From: Massilia kyonggiensis
GTDB lineage: Bacteria > Pseudomonadota > Gammaproteobacteria > Burkholderiales > Burkholderiaceae_D
DNA: 64,000 nucleotides
Direction: 5' to 3'
Assembly (NCBI RefSeq): GCF_024756235.1
Contig: NZ_JANUGY010000001.1
Span: forward strand, 1 to 64,000
A program made the translations under genes and the position numbers. Positions 28,713 through 37,185 of this stretch are shown here, in pieces (position 1 is the stretch's first letter; each line of letters starts with the position of its first letter). Below the pieces are notes generated by a model, which was not told the origin of the DNA, made no database searches, and was given only the letters and a program-made list of their open reading frames with translations.

Positions 28713-29834
28713 ATGCAAAAATTACAGCTCCTCGGCAATATCACGCCCGCCCAGTTCCTCCGCGATTACTGGCACAAGAAACCCCTGCTCATCCGTCAGG
28801 CGATCCCCAATTTCAAACCGCTGCTCAAGGTCGACAAGCTGGCCGAACTGGCCAAGCTGAACCACGTCGAGTCGCGCCTCGTCACGCTGACCGACGGTCA
28901 ATGGGACATGCAACACGGCCCGCTGGCCGAACTGCCGCCGGCAACCCAGCGCGAATGGACGATGCTCGTGCAGGGCGTCAACCTGCACGACCCGAAGGCC
29001 GATGCCCTGCTGCGCCAGTTCCGCTTCGTGCCGGACGCGCGCCTGGACGACCTGATGGTCAGCTATGCGACGGACGGCGGCGGCGTGGGTCCTCACTTCG
29101 ATTCCTACGACGTGTTCCTGCTGCAGGCGCAGGGCAAGCGCCGCTGGCGCATCGGTGCGCAGCAGGACCTCACGCTCGTCGAGGGCCTGCCGCTGAAGAT
29201 TCTCGCCCACTTCGAGCCGGAAGAAGAATTCGTGCTGGAACCGGGCGACATGCTGTACCTGCCGCCGCACTACGCGCACGACGGCTTGGCCGAGGGCGAA
29301 TGCATGACGTATTCGATCGGTTTCCGCTCGCCGTCGTTCCAGGAACTGGGCGAAGCCTTCCTGCAGTTCATGGCCGACTCGATCGACCTGCCGGGCCGCT
29401 ACGCCGACCCGGGCCTGCAGCCCGCGAAGAATCCGGCCGAGATCCCGCGCGACATGCTGGCGACCATCACCGAGGAACTCAACAAGGTGCGCTGGGACGA
29501 GGAAGACGTCACGATCTTCATGGGCGAATACCTGTCCGAGCCGAAGCACAACGTGTTCTTCACGCCGGTGGCAAAGCCGCTGACGGTGGGCCGTTTCATG
29601 GAACAGGCTGCCAAGAAGGGCCTCAAACTGTCGCCCAAGACCCTGATGCTCTATCGCGGCAAGCACGTGTTCATCAATGGCGAATCGTTTGCCGTCGGGC
29701 GCGCGGACAAGGTCGTGCTGGACGTGCTCGCCAACGAGCGCGGCCTGCCCGGCAGTCTGCTCGACCAGGCGTCGGACGACGTGCTGGAAGCGCTGTACAC
29801 GTGGTACCAGGACGGCTGGATCGAGCTGGGCTGA
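28713..29834 (+). CDS. Cupin oxygenase, ribosomal protein uL16 3-hydroxylase family
   Basis: Fe(II)/2-oxoglutarate-dependent JmjC-type oxygenase of 373 residues, like E. coli YcfD/RoxA, which hydroxylates an arginine of ribosomal protein uL16. Iron ligands visible: H128 and D130 in VGPHFDSYD, and H189 in YLPPHYAHDG. The N-terminal FLRDYWHKKPLLIRQA segment and the C-terminal winged-helix dimerisation part are present. There is no ribosome site before the ATG, and a TATAAT ends only seven bases upstream, so the mRNA is probably leaderless. Followed after two bases by a small unknown gene. Confidence 0.9.
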   Translation: MQKLQLLGNITPAQFLRDYWHKKPLLIRQAIPNFKPLLKVDKLAELAKLNHVESRLVTLTDGQWDMQHGPLAELPPATQREWTMLVQGVNLHDPKADALLRQFRFVPDARLDDLMVSYATDGGGVGPHFDSYDVFLLQAQGKRRWRIGAQQDLTLVEGLPLKILAHFEPEEEFVLEPGDMLYLPPHYAHDGLAEGECMTYSIGFRSPSFQELGEAFLQFMADSIDLPGRYADPGLQPAKNPAEIPRDMLATITEELNKVRWDEEDVTIFMGEYLSEPKHNVFFTPVAKPLTVGRFMEQAAKKGLKLSPKTLMLYRGKHVFINGESFAVGRADKVVLDVLANERGLPGSLLDQASDDVLEALYTWYQDGWIELG

Positions 29835-29836
29835 TC

Positions 29837-30316
29837 ATGATGGACAACGCGCCCCTGCCCTTCGATACCCTCGCCGCGTTCCAGCAGCAGCTGGGCGAGT
29901 TGCTGGTGCGGGCACGGGCGACGCTCGTCATGTTCGATCCGGACTTCACGATGTTCCGGCTGGGCGCGCCGGACGTGGACGCCGTCCTGCGCCGCTTCCT
30001 TCACGCCGGCGGCCGCCTGCGCCTGGCGCTGCACGATTCCGCGCACCTGGAGCGGGAGGCGCCGCGCTTCCTGCGCCTGCTGCGGGATTACGCCCACGGC
30101 ATCGAATGCCGGCGCACGCCGCGGGCGCTGCGCGAGCTCACGGATTCGTTCTGCATCGCGGACGACCTGCACATCGTGCGGCGCTTCCACAGCGACCACC
30201 TGCGCGGCGAGGCCGCCTTTGACGCACCGCAACAAACTGAGCTGTCGCGCCTGCGTTTTGACGCGATTTGGGCAGAATCACAGCCTGGTTTGCAGGCCAG
30301 TGTTACCGGGCTGTAA
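29837..30316 (+). CDS. Small protein of unknown function downstream of the cupin gene
   Basis: 159-residue soluble protein, not firmly recognised. The pattern of strands and the segments TLVMFDPDFTMFRLG, GRLRLALHDSAHLER and DLHIVRRFHSDHLRGEA loosely resemble non-catalytic phospholipase-D-fold proteins without HKD motifs. ATG at 29837 (a second ATG follows directly), two bases after the cupin stop; translational coupling is likely. The pair may be functionally linked, but nothing in the sequence says how. Confidence 0.72.
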   Translation: MMDNAPLPFDTLAAFQQQLGELLVRARATLVMFDPDFTMFRLGAPDVDAVLRRFLHAGGRLRLALHDSAHLEREAPRFLRLLRDYAHGIECRRTPRALRELTDSFCIADDLHIVRRFHSDHLRGEAAFDAPQQTELSRLRFDAIWAESQPGLQASVTGL

Positions 30317-30592
30317 ATACTTGTTTTGGTGTGCTTTCCTCTATGAGAACTAGCGCACGGACAAGGCGTGTGCTGTTGCTACAAGATGAACCTTGCCCGA
30401 TCTGGCAACTGTTACGTCTTGACACGACTTTTCTATTGCGATTCAGTAAATTTGGCTATAATATCGGGTTAGGAAGGTTCCGTTGTCTGTAGGCACTTTT
30501 TCCAAAGTATACAAACAAGAGAATTCCTGACGAGCGATAATTACCGGTAATTATTCATCGCACCACCCTTTTGAATTAATTAAGGAAAAACC
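30317..30592 (+). promoter_or_regulatory. AT-rich promoter and leader of the Ala-rich lipoprotein
   Basis: 276 bases, clearly richer in A/T than the surroundings. TATAAT at 30457-30462 with TTGCGA at 30436-30441 (15-base spacer, short) is the best promoter. The leader of about 125 bases contains an 18-bp perfect palindrome, ATAATTACC/GGTAATTAT, at 30537-30554, that could bind a repressor or fold in RNA, and an AAGGAA ribosome site. No gene seen. Confidence 0.5.
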
Positions 30593-30865
30593 ATGAAAAA
30601 ATCTCTGCTGATCGTTTCCCTGCTGGCTGTTGCTCTGGCTGCTTGCTCGAAGAAAGAAGAAACCACCGTGACCCCGGCTGCTCCGGCTGCTGAAACCGCT
30701 GCTCCGGCTGCTGCTCCGGCCGCTCCGGCTGCTGACGCTGCCGCTACCCCGGCTGCTCCGGCCGCTGCTGACGCTGCTGCTTCGGCCGCTTCGGCTGCTG
30801 CTTCGGCTGCTTCGGCTGCTGCTGACGCCGCTTCGGCTGCTGCTGCTCCGGCTGCTTCGAAGTAA
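30593..30865 (+). CDS. Alanine/proline-rich small lipoprotein
   Basis: 90-residue lipoprotein precursor: signal peptide MKKSLLIVSLLAVALAA with lipobox LAAC (Cys18), then SKKEE and about 65 residues made almost only of Ala, Pro, Ser, Asp and Thr. The first part is Ala-Pro rich and should be extended; the last part (ADAAASAASAAASAAS...) could form an alanine helix or coiled coil. Ala is coded mostly by GCT, unlike neighbours that prefer GCC/GCG, which fits a highly expressed gene or a recently expanded repeat. AAGGAA ribosome site, strong promoter region and terminator support it as a monocistronic gene. Function unknown. Confidence 0.8.
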   Translation: MKKSLLIVSLLAVALAACSKKEETTVTPAAPAAETAAPAAAPAAPAADAAATPAAPAAADAAASAASAAASAASAAADAASAAAAPAASK

Positions 30866-30882
30866 TTCGAATCGCGCTAAAG

Positions 30883-30907
30883 AAACCGGCCTGCGGGCCG
30901 GTTTTTT
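30883..30907 (+). terminator. Terminator after the Ala-rich lipoprotein
   Basis: Stem AAACCGGCC/GGCCGGTTT (30883-30891, 30896-30904) with a TGCG loop, running into TTTT. Confidence 0.85.
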
Positions 30908-30947
30908 TACGTCCATTGGTTTTGCATGGTTGCACGCACCGGGCCAT

Positions 30948-30974
30948 AAAAAAACCGGCCACGCGGCCGGTTTT
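30948..30974 (-). terminator. Terminator after bamC
   Basis: Stem AAAACCGGCC/GGCCGGTTTT (30951-30960, 30965-30974). On the minus strand it is followed by seven T (30954-30948). Same core as the terminator 60 bases away on the other strand. Confidence 0.85.
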
Positions 30975-30992
30975 CATTCAGGCGATACCAGA

Positions 30993-32123
30993 TTATTTCA
31001 ACTCGTCCGCCAGCAGCTTCAGTATCTTGGCGCCGGTCGGCGACGTTTCCGGCTTGCCGTCGTTCGTCTGGACGGTCACGTCGGTCGTGGACGCGCCCTG
31101 TACCGTCGAGACGATCACACGGTATTTCTGCGCTTCCTTGTTCTTGTCCTCGCCACCGAACAGTTTGCTGAAAAAGCCTTCTTTCTTGACGGCGTCCGGA
31201 TCGACGTAGCGCACGAAATAGATGCCCTGCACGCGGTCGCGGTCTTCCACCGTGAAGCCGACGCGGTCCAGCGCCAGGCCCACGCGGCGCCATGCACGGT
31301 CGAAACCTTCGTCGACGACGACCTTGTTGCCTTCCAGCTTGGCGTGCTGCGGTTCCAGCGGGGCGTTCGTCACGAACGCGGTCGCTTCCTTGACCTTGGT
31401 GCCGGTCAGTTGGGCCATCAGGCGGCCCAGGAATTCCGCTTCCAGTTCCGGATCGTTCGGACGCGCGGTCCAGGTGGCCTGTTCCTTCTGCGGACCGGTC
31501 AGCACTTCTTCCGCGCCGCGGTGGCTGATGTAGATCTCGGTCGAACCATCCGGACGACGCTCCAGGCGAGTGCGGAACTTGTCGCGCTCGCCCGTCGAGT
31601 AGGCGGAATCGAAGACCTTGCCGATGGTGCGGCGGATGAAGTCCTGCGGGATCTTGGCGCGGTTCTCGGCCCAGTTCGTTTCCATGATGCCGGTCTGCGG
31701 CGACTCGGTCTCGACGGTGAAGCCCGCGCCATGCCAGAACTCCAGCAGTTGCGGCCACAGCTGCTCCGGCGTTGCCTTGATCACGAGCCAGCGCTGGTTG
31801 CCGTTGCGCTCGATGCGGATGGTGTCGGTGGGCACCTGGCCGATCTGTTCGCCGGACGCGGCCGCAATGGCCGGGGCGGCGCCGCGCTGCTGCTGGAAGC
31901 CGGAGGCGGTGGCGATGCCTTTGCCATCCGGCACGGCGTAGCGGTTGTCCTTCTGCAGCTGGGTCAGGTCGGGCGGAACGTCCAGCGGTGCCGCTTTCTT
32001 GGAAGCCTTGTAGTCCACCTTGTCCGATTCGAACACGGTCGTGCACGCGGCCAGGCTGAACGCGATGGCGGTCAGGGCCACGGTGCGGGCTGCGGTGGAG
32101 GTCATCATCTTGCGATTCGTCAT
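30993..32123 (-). CDS. bamC: Outer-membrane assembly lipoprotein BamC
   Basis: Lipoprotein subunit of the BAM beta-barrel assembly complex, 376 residues. The signal peptide ends in the lipobox SLAAC (Cys27), followed by the unstructured BamC N-terminus with VDYKASKKAAPLDVPPDLTQL, which contacts BamD, and two helix-grip domains. ATG at 32123, 17 bases after the dapA stop, in the usual dapA-bamC order. Ribosome site weak, so coupling to dapA is likely. A strong terminator ends the operon. Confidence 0.92.
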   Translation of the reverse strand: MTNRKMMTSTAARTVALTAIAFSLAACTTVFESDKVDYKASKKAAPLDVPPDLTQLQKDNRYAVPDGKGIATASGFQQQRGAAPAIAAASGEQIGQVPTDTIRIERNGNQRWLVIKATPEQLWPQLLEFWHGAGFTVETESPQTGIMETNWAENRAKIPQDFIRRTIGKVFDSAYSTGERDKFRTRLERRPDGSTEIYISHRGAEEVLTGPQKEQATWTARPNDPELEAEFLGRLMAQLTGTKVKEATAFVTNAPLEPQHAKLEGNKVVVDEGFDRAWRRVGLALDRVGFTVEDRDRVQGIYFVRYVDPDAVKKEGFFSKLFGGEDKNKEAQKYRVIVSTVQGASTTDVTVQTNDGKPETSPTGAKILKLLADELK

Positions 32124-32140
32124 ATCGTTAAAGCTGGTAA

Positions 32141-33037
32141 TCAAAGAACGCCGGAGGCGCGCAGCGCGGTGCGGACGGTGTCGTGGTATTGCGCGGACAG
32201 CGGGGCCAGCGGCAGGCGCAAGCCGGCCGGCATCTTGCCCATTTCGGCCAGCGCCCATTTCACCGGCACCGGATTCGGTTCGACGAACAGTTTGCTGTGC
32301 AGGTCCAGCACGCGGTTGTTGATCTCGATCGCGCGGGCAGCTTCGCCGTTCAGCGCGGCCTTGCACATGTCGGCCATCGCGCGCGGTGCCACGTTCGCGG
32401 TCACCGAGATGTTGCCGGCGCCGCCGCACAGCATCAGCGCCAGTGCGCTCGCATCGTCGCCCGAGAACACGCCGAACGACTTGCCCTTGCCGGCAAACGA
32501 ACGGTCGATGTCGCGCAGCAGTTCGATGCCGCGGGCCAGGTTGCCGGTCGCATCCTTGATGCCGATGATGTTGTCGACGGCGGCCAGGCGCAGCACGGTC
32601 TCGTTGCTCATGTCGGCCACGGTGCGGCCCGGCACGTTGTACAGGATCACGGGCAGGTCGGTCGATTCGGCGATCGCCTTGAAGTGGCGATACATGCCTT
32701 CCTGCGACGGACGGTTGTAGTACGGGACGACCTGCAGCGACGCGTCGGCGCCGACTTCTTTCGCATGACGGGTCAGCGCGATCGCTTCGACCGTCGAATT
32801 GCCGCCCGTGCCGGCGATGACCGGAATGCGGCCGGCGATGTGGTCGACGGCCAGCTTGATCAGTTCGCAGTGTTCGTCCGGGCTCACGGTGGCCGACTCG
32901 CCGGTCGTGCCGACGATGCAGATTGCGTCCGTACCTTCCGCCACATGCCAGTCGAGGAGTTGGCGCAGGCTGTCCCTGTCCAGACTTCCATCCTCGAACA
33001 TCGGTGTGACGATTGCTACTATGCTGCCCTTAATCAT
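32141..33037 (-). CDS. dapA: 4-hydroxy-tetrahydrodipicolinate synthase
   Basis: Condenses pyruvate and aspartate semialdehyde, the first committed step of lysine and meso-diaminopimelate synthesis. 298 residues, full length. The Schiff-base lysine is K161 in [10 protein letters not shown], the catalytic tyrosine is Y133 in ILYNVPGRT, and the GTTGESAT substrate loop is at 43-50. ATG at 33037 with a weak ribosome site. A TACAAT at 33078-33073 may be its -10 box. Upstream of bamC in the same operon. Confidence 0.96.
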   Translation of the reverse strand: MIKGSIVAIVTPMFEDGSLDRDSLRQLLDWHVAEGTDAICIVGTTGESATVSPDEHCELIKLAVDHIAGRIPVIAGTGGNSTVEAIALTRHAKEVGADASLQVVPYYNRPSQEGMYRHFKAIAESTDLPVILYNVPGRTVADMSNETVLRLAAVDNIIGIKDATGNLARGIELLRDIDRSFAGKGKSFGVFSGDDASALALMLCGGAGNISVTANVAPRAMADMCKAALNGEAARAIEINNRVLDLHSKLFVEPNPVPVKWALAEMGKMPAGLRLPLAPLSAQYHDTVRTALRASGVL

Positions 33038-33138
33038 AATCAGTGGACCGTGCCGTTAATAAATAAATGTCGATTGTAGCGGATAGCCTGACGTTATGGT
33101 TCATTCCACACCAGATAAATGGCATGGTTACAGGTTGG

Positions 33139-33684
33139 TTACATATCGAGCCGGATTGCGCCTGGATCGACCTCCGGCCCCGCCGCGCACAGCCTTTGTA
33201 CACGCGCCGGACGGGGTGTCTCGATGATCCCGTCCTCGTAGGCGAGGACCTTCAGGCCGTGGCGCGCGGCGACGTCCAGCAGTTCGCCGGGCGCCAGCAG
33301 GAAAGCCGGGTTGGACGGTTTGCCGAAGCGTTCGTTCCCGACCGCGAAGGTTTCGTAGACGAGGATCCCGTCCGGTGCCAGCGCGCTTGCGAGATGCGCG
33401 AACAGGGGCCGGTGCAGGTAGTTCGTGACGACGATGCCGGCGAAGCGTCCCGGCGCGAACGGCCACACGCTGGCCTCCGCTTCGAGGTCGTGCTGCAGGG
33501 TCGTGATGCCGGGACCGGCGGCCTGCGCGAGCGATGCGGCGTCGCGGTCGACCGCGAGTACGGGATGGCCGAGCGCCGCCAGCAGGCGCGCATGGCGTCC
33601 GCCGCCGCAGGCGAGATCCAGCGTCTCGCCGGCTGGAATGACGGGCGCCCAGCGCGCGACCCAGGTGGATGGACGGTCCGTCAC
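33139..33684 (-). CDS. SAM-dependent methyltransferase (class I)
   Basis: 181-residue class I methyltransferase with the SAM-binding motif LDLACGGGRHARLLAALGH, the acidic strand-2 end AVDRD, and NYLHRPLF as motif IV. It starts with GTG at 33684, overlapping the trpS stop (GTGA), so it is translationally coupled to trpS. Resembles small TehB-like or UbiE-like enzymes; substrate unknown. The 101 bases between it and dapA hold the dapA promoter region. Confidence 0.82.
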   Translation of the reverse strand: MTDRPSTWVARWAPVIPAGETLDLACGGGRHARLLAALGHPVLAVDRDAASLAQAAGPGITTLQHDLEAEASVWPFAPGRFAGIVVTNYLHRPLFAHLASALAPDGILVYETFAVGNERFGKPSNPAFLLAPGELLDVAARHGLKVLAYEDGIIETPRPARVQRLCAAGPEVDPGAIRLDM

Positions 33685-34883
33685 GTGTAGGAGAGTCCCA
33701 TGACTTCGCGCACGTCGCGCATCGTTTCCTGCGCCAGCTTGCGCGCCTTCTCGCAGCCGTCGGCGACGATGGCGCGCACGAGCGACGGGTCGTCGATGTA
33801 CTGCTGCGCGCGCTCGTGCATCGGCTCCTGCTCGGCCAGCACGGCTTCCACGACGGGCTGCTTGCACTCGAGGCAGCCGATGCCGGCGCTCGTGCAGCCC
33901 TTCATCACCCAGTCGCGCGTAGCAGCGTCGGAATAGACTTCGTGCAGCTGCCACACGGGGCATTTGAGGGGATCGCCCGCGTCGCTGCGGCGCACGCGCG
34001 CGGGGTCGGTCGGCATCGTGCGGATCTTCTTCGTGACGGAGGCGGGATCCTCGCGCAGCGAGATCGAGTTGCCGTAGCTCTTGGACATCTTGCGGCCATC
34101 GAGGCCCGGCAGGCGTGACGCCTCCGTCAATTTGACTTGCGGCTCGACGAGGATGATCTTGCGGCTGCCTTCCAGGTAGCCGAACAGGCGCTCGCGGTCG
34201 ATGTTCGACAGGCTGCCCGCCTCGTCCAGCATCGCTTGCGCCTGTTCCAGCGCGGCGGCGTCGCCGTCCTGCTGGAACGCGGTGCGCAGTTCCGCATACA
34301 GCTTGGCGCGCTTGCTGCCCAGCTTTTTCACGGCGTCCAGCGCCTTCTGCTCGAAGCCCGGTTCCTTGCCGTACAGGTAATTAAAGCGCCGCGCGATTTC
34401 CCGCATCATCTCGATGTGCGGCACCTGGTCCTCGCCCACCGGCACCTGCGTGGCGCGGTAGATCAGCACATCGGCCGCCTGCAGCAGCGGATAGCCGAGG
34501 AAGCCGTAGGTGGCGAGATCGCGGTTGGCCAGGTTCTCGATCTGGTCCTTGTACGTCGGCACGCGCTCGAGCCAGCCGAGCGGCGTGGCCATCGACAGCA
34601 GCAGGTGCAATTCCGCGTGCTCCGGCACCTTCGACTGGATGAAGATCGTGGCCTGGGCCGGATCGATGCCCGCCGCCAGCCAGTCGATGACCATGTCCCA
34701 CGTGCTTTTCTCGATGATGGCCGGGTCGTCGTAATGCGTGGTCAGCGCGTGCCAGTCCGCCACGAAGAACAGGCAAGGCAGTTCGGACTGCATGCGGATC
34801 CAGTTCTTCAGGGCCCCGTGGTAGTGGCCAAGGTGCATCAGCCCGGTCGGGCGCATGCCGGAAACGACACGGTCGGGAAACAT
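33681..34883 (-). CDS. trpS: Tryptophanyl-tRNA synthetase
   Basis: Class Ic aminoacyl-tRNA synthetase charging tRNA-Trp. 400 residues, somewhat longer than the E. coli enzyme, as is common in beta-proteobacteria. Class I signatures: HLGHYHG in the first 25 residues (HIGH equivalent) and KMSKS in GRKMSKSYGN. ATG at 34883, seven bases after the upstream site-2 protease homologue. Confidence 0.96.
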   Translation of the reverse strand: MFPDRVVSGMRPTGLMHLGHYHGALKNWIRMQSELPCLFFVADWHALTTHYDDPAIIEKSTWDMVIDWLAAGIDPAQATIFIQSKVPEHAELHLLLSMATPLGWLERVPTYKDQIENLANRDLATYGFLGYPLLQAADVLIYRATQVPVGEDQVPHIEMMREIARRFNYLYGKEPGFEQKALDAVKKLGSKRAKLYAELRTAFQQDGDAAALEQAQAMLDEAGSLSNIDRERLFGYLEGSRKIILVEPQVKLTEASRLPGLDGRKMSKSYGNSISLREDPASVTKKIRTMPTDPARVRRSDAGDPLKCPVWQLHEVYSDAATRDWVMKGCTSAGIGCLECKQPVVEAVLAEQEPMHERAQQYIDDPSLVRAIVADGCEKARKLAQETMRDVREVMGLSYT

Positions 34884-34890
34884 AGCGGTA

Positions 34891-35544
34891 TCAGGTCAGG
34901 AGAAAATTCAGCGGGTAGACGATCAGGTGCAGCAGCAGGTTCGCGATGATGCCGACCCAGTACAGCCAGTAGCCGATCACGTGCAGGAAGATCAGCGCGA
35001 GCAGGATGATGAAGCCGTACGGCTCCAGGCGTGCGAACTGGAACGCCGCCTTGTGCGGCAGGATGGAAAACAGCACGCGGCCGCCGTCCATCGACGGGAT
35101 CGGCAGCAGGTTGAACGCCATCAGCCACAGGTTCGTCTGCACGCCGGCATTGGCCACGAGGTGCGGGAAGCGTTCCTGCACGCCGAAATATTCCAGGAAG
35201 ATCCCGATCAGCAGCCAGATCAGCGCCATCAGGAAGTTGGCACCCGGTCCGGACAGGGCGACCCACGCCATGTCGCGTTTCGGATGGCGCATCTGGCCGT
35301 AGTTGATCGGCAGCGGTTTCGCGTAGCCGAACACGAAGCCCGACATCAGGTACATCACCACGGGAATGACGATGGTGCCGATCGGATCGATGTGGGCCAG
35401 CGGATTGAGGGTGGTACGCCCGGCGGCGTGTGCGGTATTGTCTCCGAAGCGTTTCGCGACGAACGCCTGGGCGGCGTCGTGCATCGTCAGCGCAAAGAGG
35501 ACAGGCAGTGCATACACTGCCAGATTGCGTATGAGTTCATCCAT
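34891..35544 (-). CDS. Site-2 protease family protein with degenerate HExxH (HDAAQ)
   Basis: Polytopic membrane protein of 217 residues in the M50/YwhC-like site-2 protease family: LNPLAHIDPIGT, GYAKPLPINYG, ALSGPGANF and NLLPIPSMDGGRV are all present. The zinc-binding HExxH motif, expected in the first helix, reads HDAAQ at 22-26. The catalytic Glu is Asp and the second zinc His is Gln, so proteolysis may be lost. The third-ligand region (MDGGR) remains. It keeps its conserved place upstream of trpS. Either a pseudoprotease or a variant zinc site. Confidence 0.88.
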   Translation of the reverse strand: MDELIRNLAVYALPVLFALTMHDAAQAFVAKRFGDNTAHAAGRTTLNPLAHIDPIGTIVIPVVMYLMSGFVFGYAKPLPINYGQMRHPKRDMAWVALSGPGANFLMALIWLLIGIFLEYFGVQERFPHLVANAGVQTNLWLMAFNLLPIPSMDGGRVLFSILPHKAAFQFARLEPYGFIILLALIFLHVIGYWLYWVGIIANLLLHLIVYPLNFLLT

Positions 35545-35587
35545 AACCTGCGATTCTATCAGAGCCCGCGGGCGCGGCGGCCTCGGC

Positions 35588-36211
35588 CTACAGGCCGAAC
35601 GCGGCCGGATCGCCCCGGCCTTCGCGTACGAGCTCGGCGTCAGGCCCCGTGAGGTCGACGATGGTGGTGGGTTCGAGCGTGCCGGCGCCGCCGTCGATCA
35701 CGAGCTCGATCTGCCTGTCGAGACGTTCGCGCACCTCGTCCGGATCGGACAGCATGTTGTCGTCGCCCGGCAGTTGCAACGTCGTGCCGATCAAGGGTTC
35801 GCCCAGCTCTTCCAGCAGCGCGAGCAGGATCGTGTTTTCCGGCACGCGGATGCCGATCGTCTTGCGCGACGGGTGCGACAGGCGCCGCGGCACTTCCTTC
35901 GTCGCTTCGAGGATCACGGTGTACGGCCCCGGCGTGACGGCTTTCAGTTGCCGGTACTGGCGGTTGTCGACGCGCGCATACGTGGCGATCTCGGACAGGT
36001 CGCGCACGAGCAGCGTGAGATGGTGCTTCTCGTCGACGCCGCGGATGCGCCGCAGCTTTTCGACGGCCGCCTTGTCGTCGAGGCGGCACACGAGGGCATA
36101 TGCGGAATCGGTGGGCGCGGCGACGATGCCGCCGCCCTGGATGATCTGCGCGGCCTGGCGGATCAGCCGCGCCTGCGGATTCTGGGGATGGACTTCGAAA
36201 TATTGCGTCAT
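35588..36211 (-). CDS. YciO-like Sua5/YrdC family protein
   Basis: 207-residue member of the Sua5/YrdC/YciO family; YrdC makes threonylcarbamoyl-AMP for tRNA t6A, while YciO-type paralogues have an uncertain role. Segments [48 protein letters not shown] and IGIRVPEN fit the family. ATG at 36211 overlaps the htpX stop by four bases. The KxR and SxN details suggest YciO rather than YrdC. Its neighbours (PHP phosphatase, site-2 protease, trpS) are those usually seen with this gene. Confidence 0.86.
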   Translation of the reverse strand: MTQYFEVHPQNPQARLIRQAAQIIQGGGIVAAPTDSAYALVCRLDDKAAVEKLRRIRGVDEKHHLTLLVRDLSEIATYARVDNRQYRQLKAVTPGPYTVILEATKEVPRRLSHPSRKTIGIRVPENTILLALLEELGEPLIGTTLQLPGDDNMLSDPDEVRERLDRQIELVIDGGAGTLEPTTIVDLTGPDAELVREGRGDPAAFGL

Positions 36212-37107
36212 CGCGCGAACCCCGACTGGCGCAGGGCTTGCAGCGCGGCGATACGCTCTTCCATCGGCGGGTGCGACGCGAACAGCGCGCCCCAGCCGCT
36301 GCCGTGGCCGGAAATGCCCGACGCCGCCATCGACTGCGGCAGCGCGCCCGGGTGGATGCCGGACAGGCGCGCGAGCGCATGCTGCATCGGCAGCGGGCTG
36401 CCCAGCAGCTGGGCCGAACCGGCGTCCGCGCGGAATTCGCGCTGGCGCGAGAACCACGCGACGATGAGCGACGCGACGATGCCGAACAGGATCTCGCACA
36501 CGAACACGGTGATCGCGTAGCCGAAGCCCGGCCCCCGTTCGTCGTTGCCGCGGCGGAACACGACGTTGTCGACGAAGAAGCCGACGACACGCGCGAGGAA
36601 TACGACGAAGGTGTTGACGACGCCCTGGATCAGCGTCAGCGTGACCATGTCGCCATTGGCCACGTGCGCGATCTCGTGGCCCAGCACGGCCTCGACTTCC
36701 TCGCGGTTCATGTTGGCAAGCAAGCCCGTCGACACCGCGACCAGCGCGGAATTCTTGAAGGCGCCGGTGGCGAACGCATTCGGTTCGCCTTCGTACACGG
36801 CCACTTCCGGCATGGCGATGCCCGCGCGCTGCGCGAGATTGCCCACCGTGCTGAGCAGCCACGCCTCGGTGGCATTGCCCGGCTGTTCGATGACGCGGGC
36901 GCCGGTGGACATCTTGGCCATCGGCTTGCTCATCAACAGGGAAATGATGGAGCCCGTGAAGCCGACGACGAGCGAGAACACGAGCAGCGCGCCGACGTTG
37001 ATGCCCTGCCCGCCGACGGGACGTCCCACGCCGAGGACGTTCAGCACGATCGACAGCACGAGCACGACGGCGAGGTTGGTGGCGAGGAACAGCAGTATGC
37101 GCTTCAT
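36208..37107 (-). CDS. htpX: Membrane zinc protease HtpX
   Basis: Heat-shock inner-membrane M48 protease that degrades misfolded membrane proteins. 299 residues, two N-terminal helices (about 4-26, 36-58) and two more after the active site. Zinc motif HEIAH at 144-148 with the third ligand in the later [14 protein letters not shown] segment. ATG at 37107. It overlaps the next gene (yciO-like) by four bases and appears inserted into an otherwise conserved PHP-yciO-site-2 protease-trpS order. Confidence 0.95.
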   Translation of the reverse strand: MKRILLFLATNLAVVLVLSIVLNVLGVGRPVGGQGINVGALLVFSLVVGFTGSIISLLMSKPMAKMSTGARVIEQPGNATEAWLLSTVGNLAQRAGIAMPEVAVYEGEPNAFATGAFKNSALVAVSTGLLANMNREEVEAVLGHEIAHVANGDMVTLTLIQGVVNTFVVFLARVVGFFVDNVVFRRGNDERGPGFGYAITVFVCEILFGIVASLIVAWFSRQREFRADAGSAQLLGSPLPMQHALARLSGIHPGALPQSMAASGISGHGSGWGALFASHPPMEERIAALQALRQSGFAR

Positions 37108-37185
37108 GGTAAGGACGGTCTCCGGCCGGGTCGGTTCAATATCAGTCAGACAAGATAAGGGCTGAGTGCCGAAAATTCAAGCGGC

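Noticed and set aside
30268..30492. 74-codon frame across the end of the small unknown gene and the AT-rich promoter
   Set aside because: No ribosome site, overlaps a supported gene and contains the promoter elements of the lipoprotein gene.
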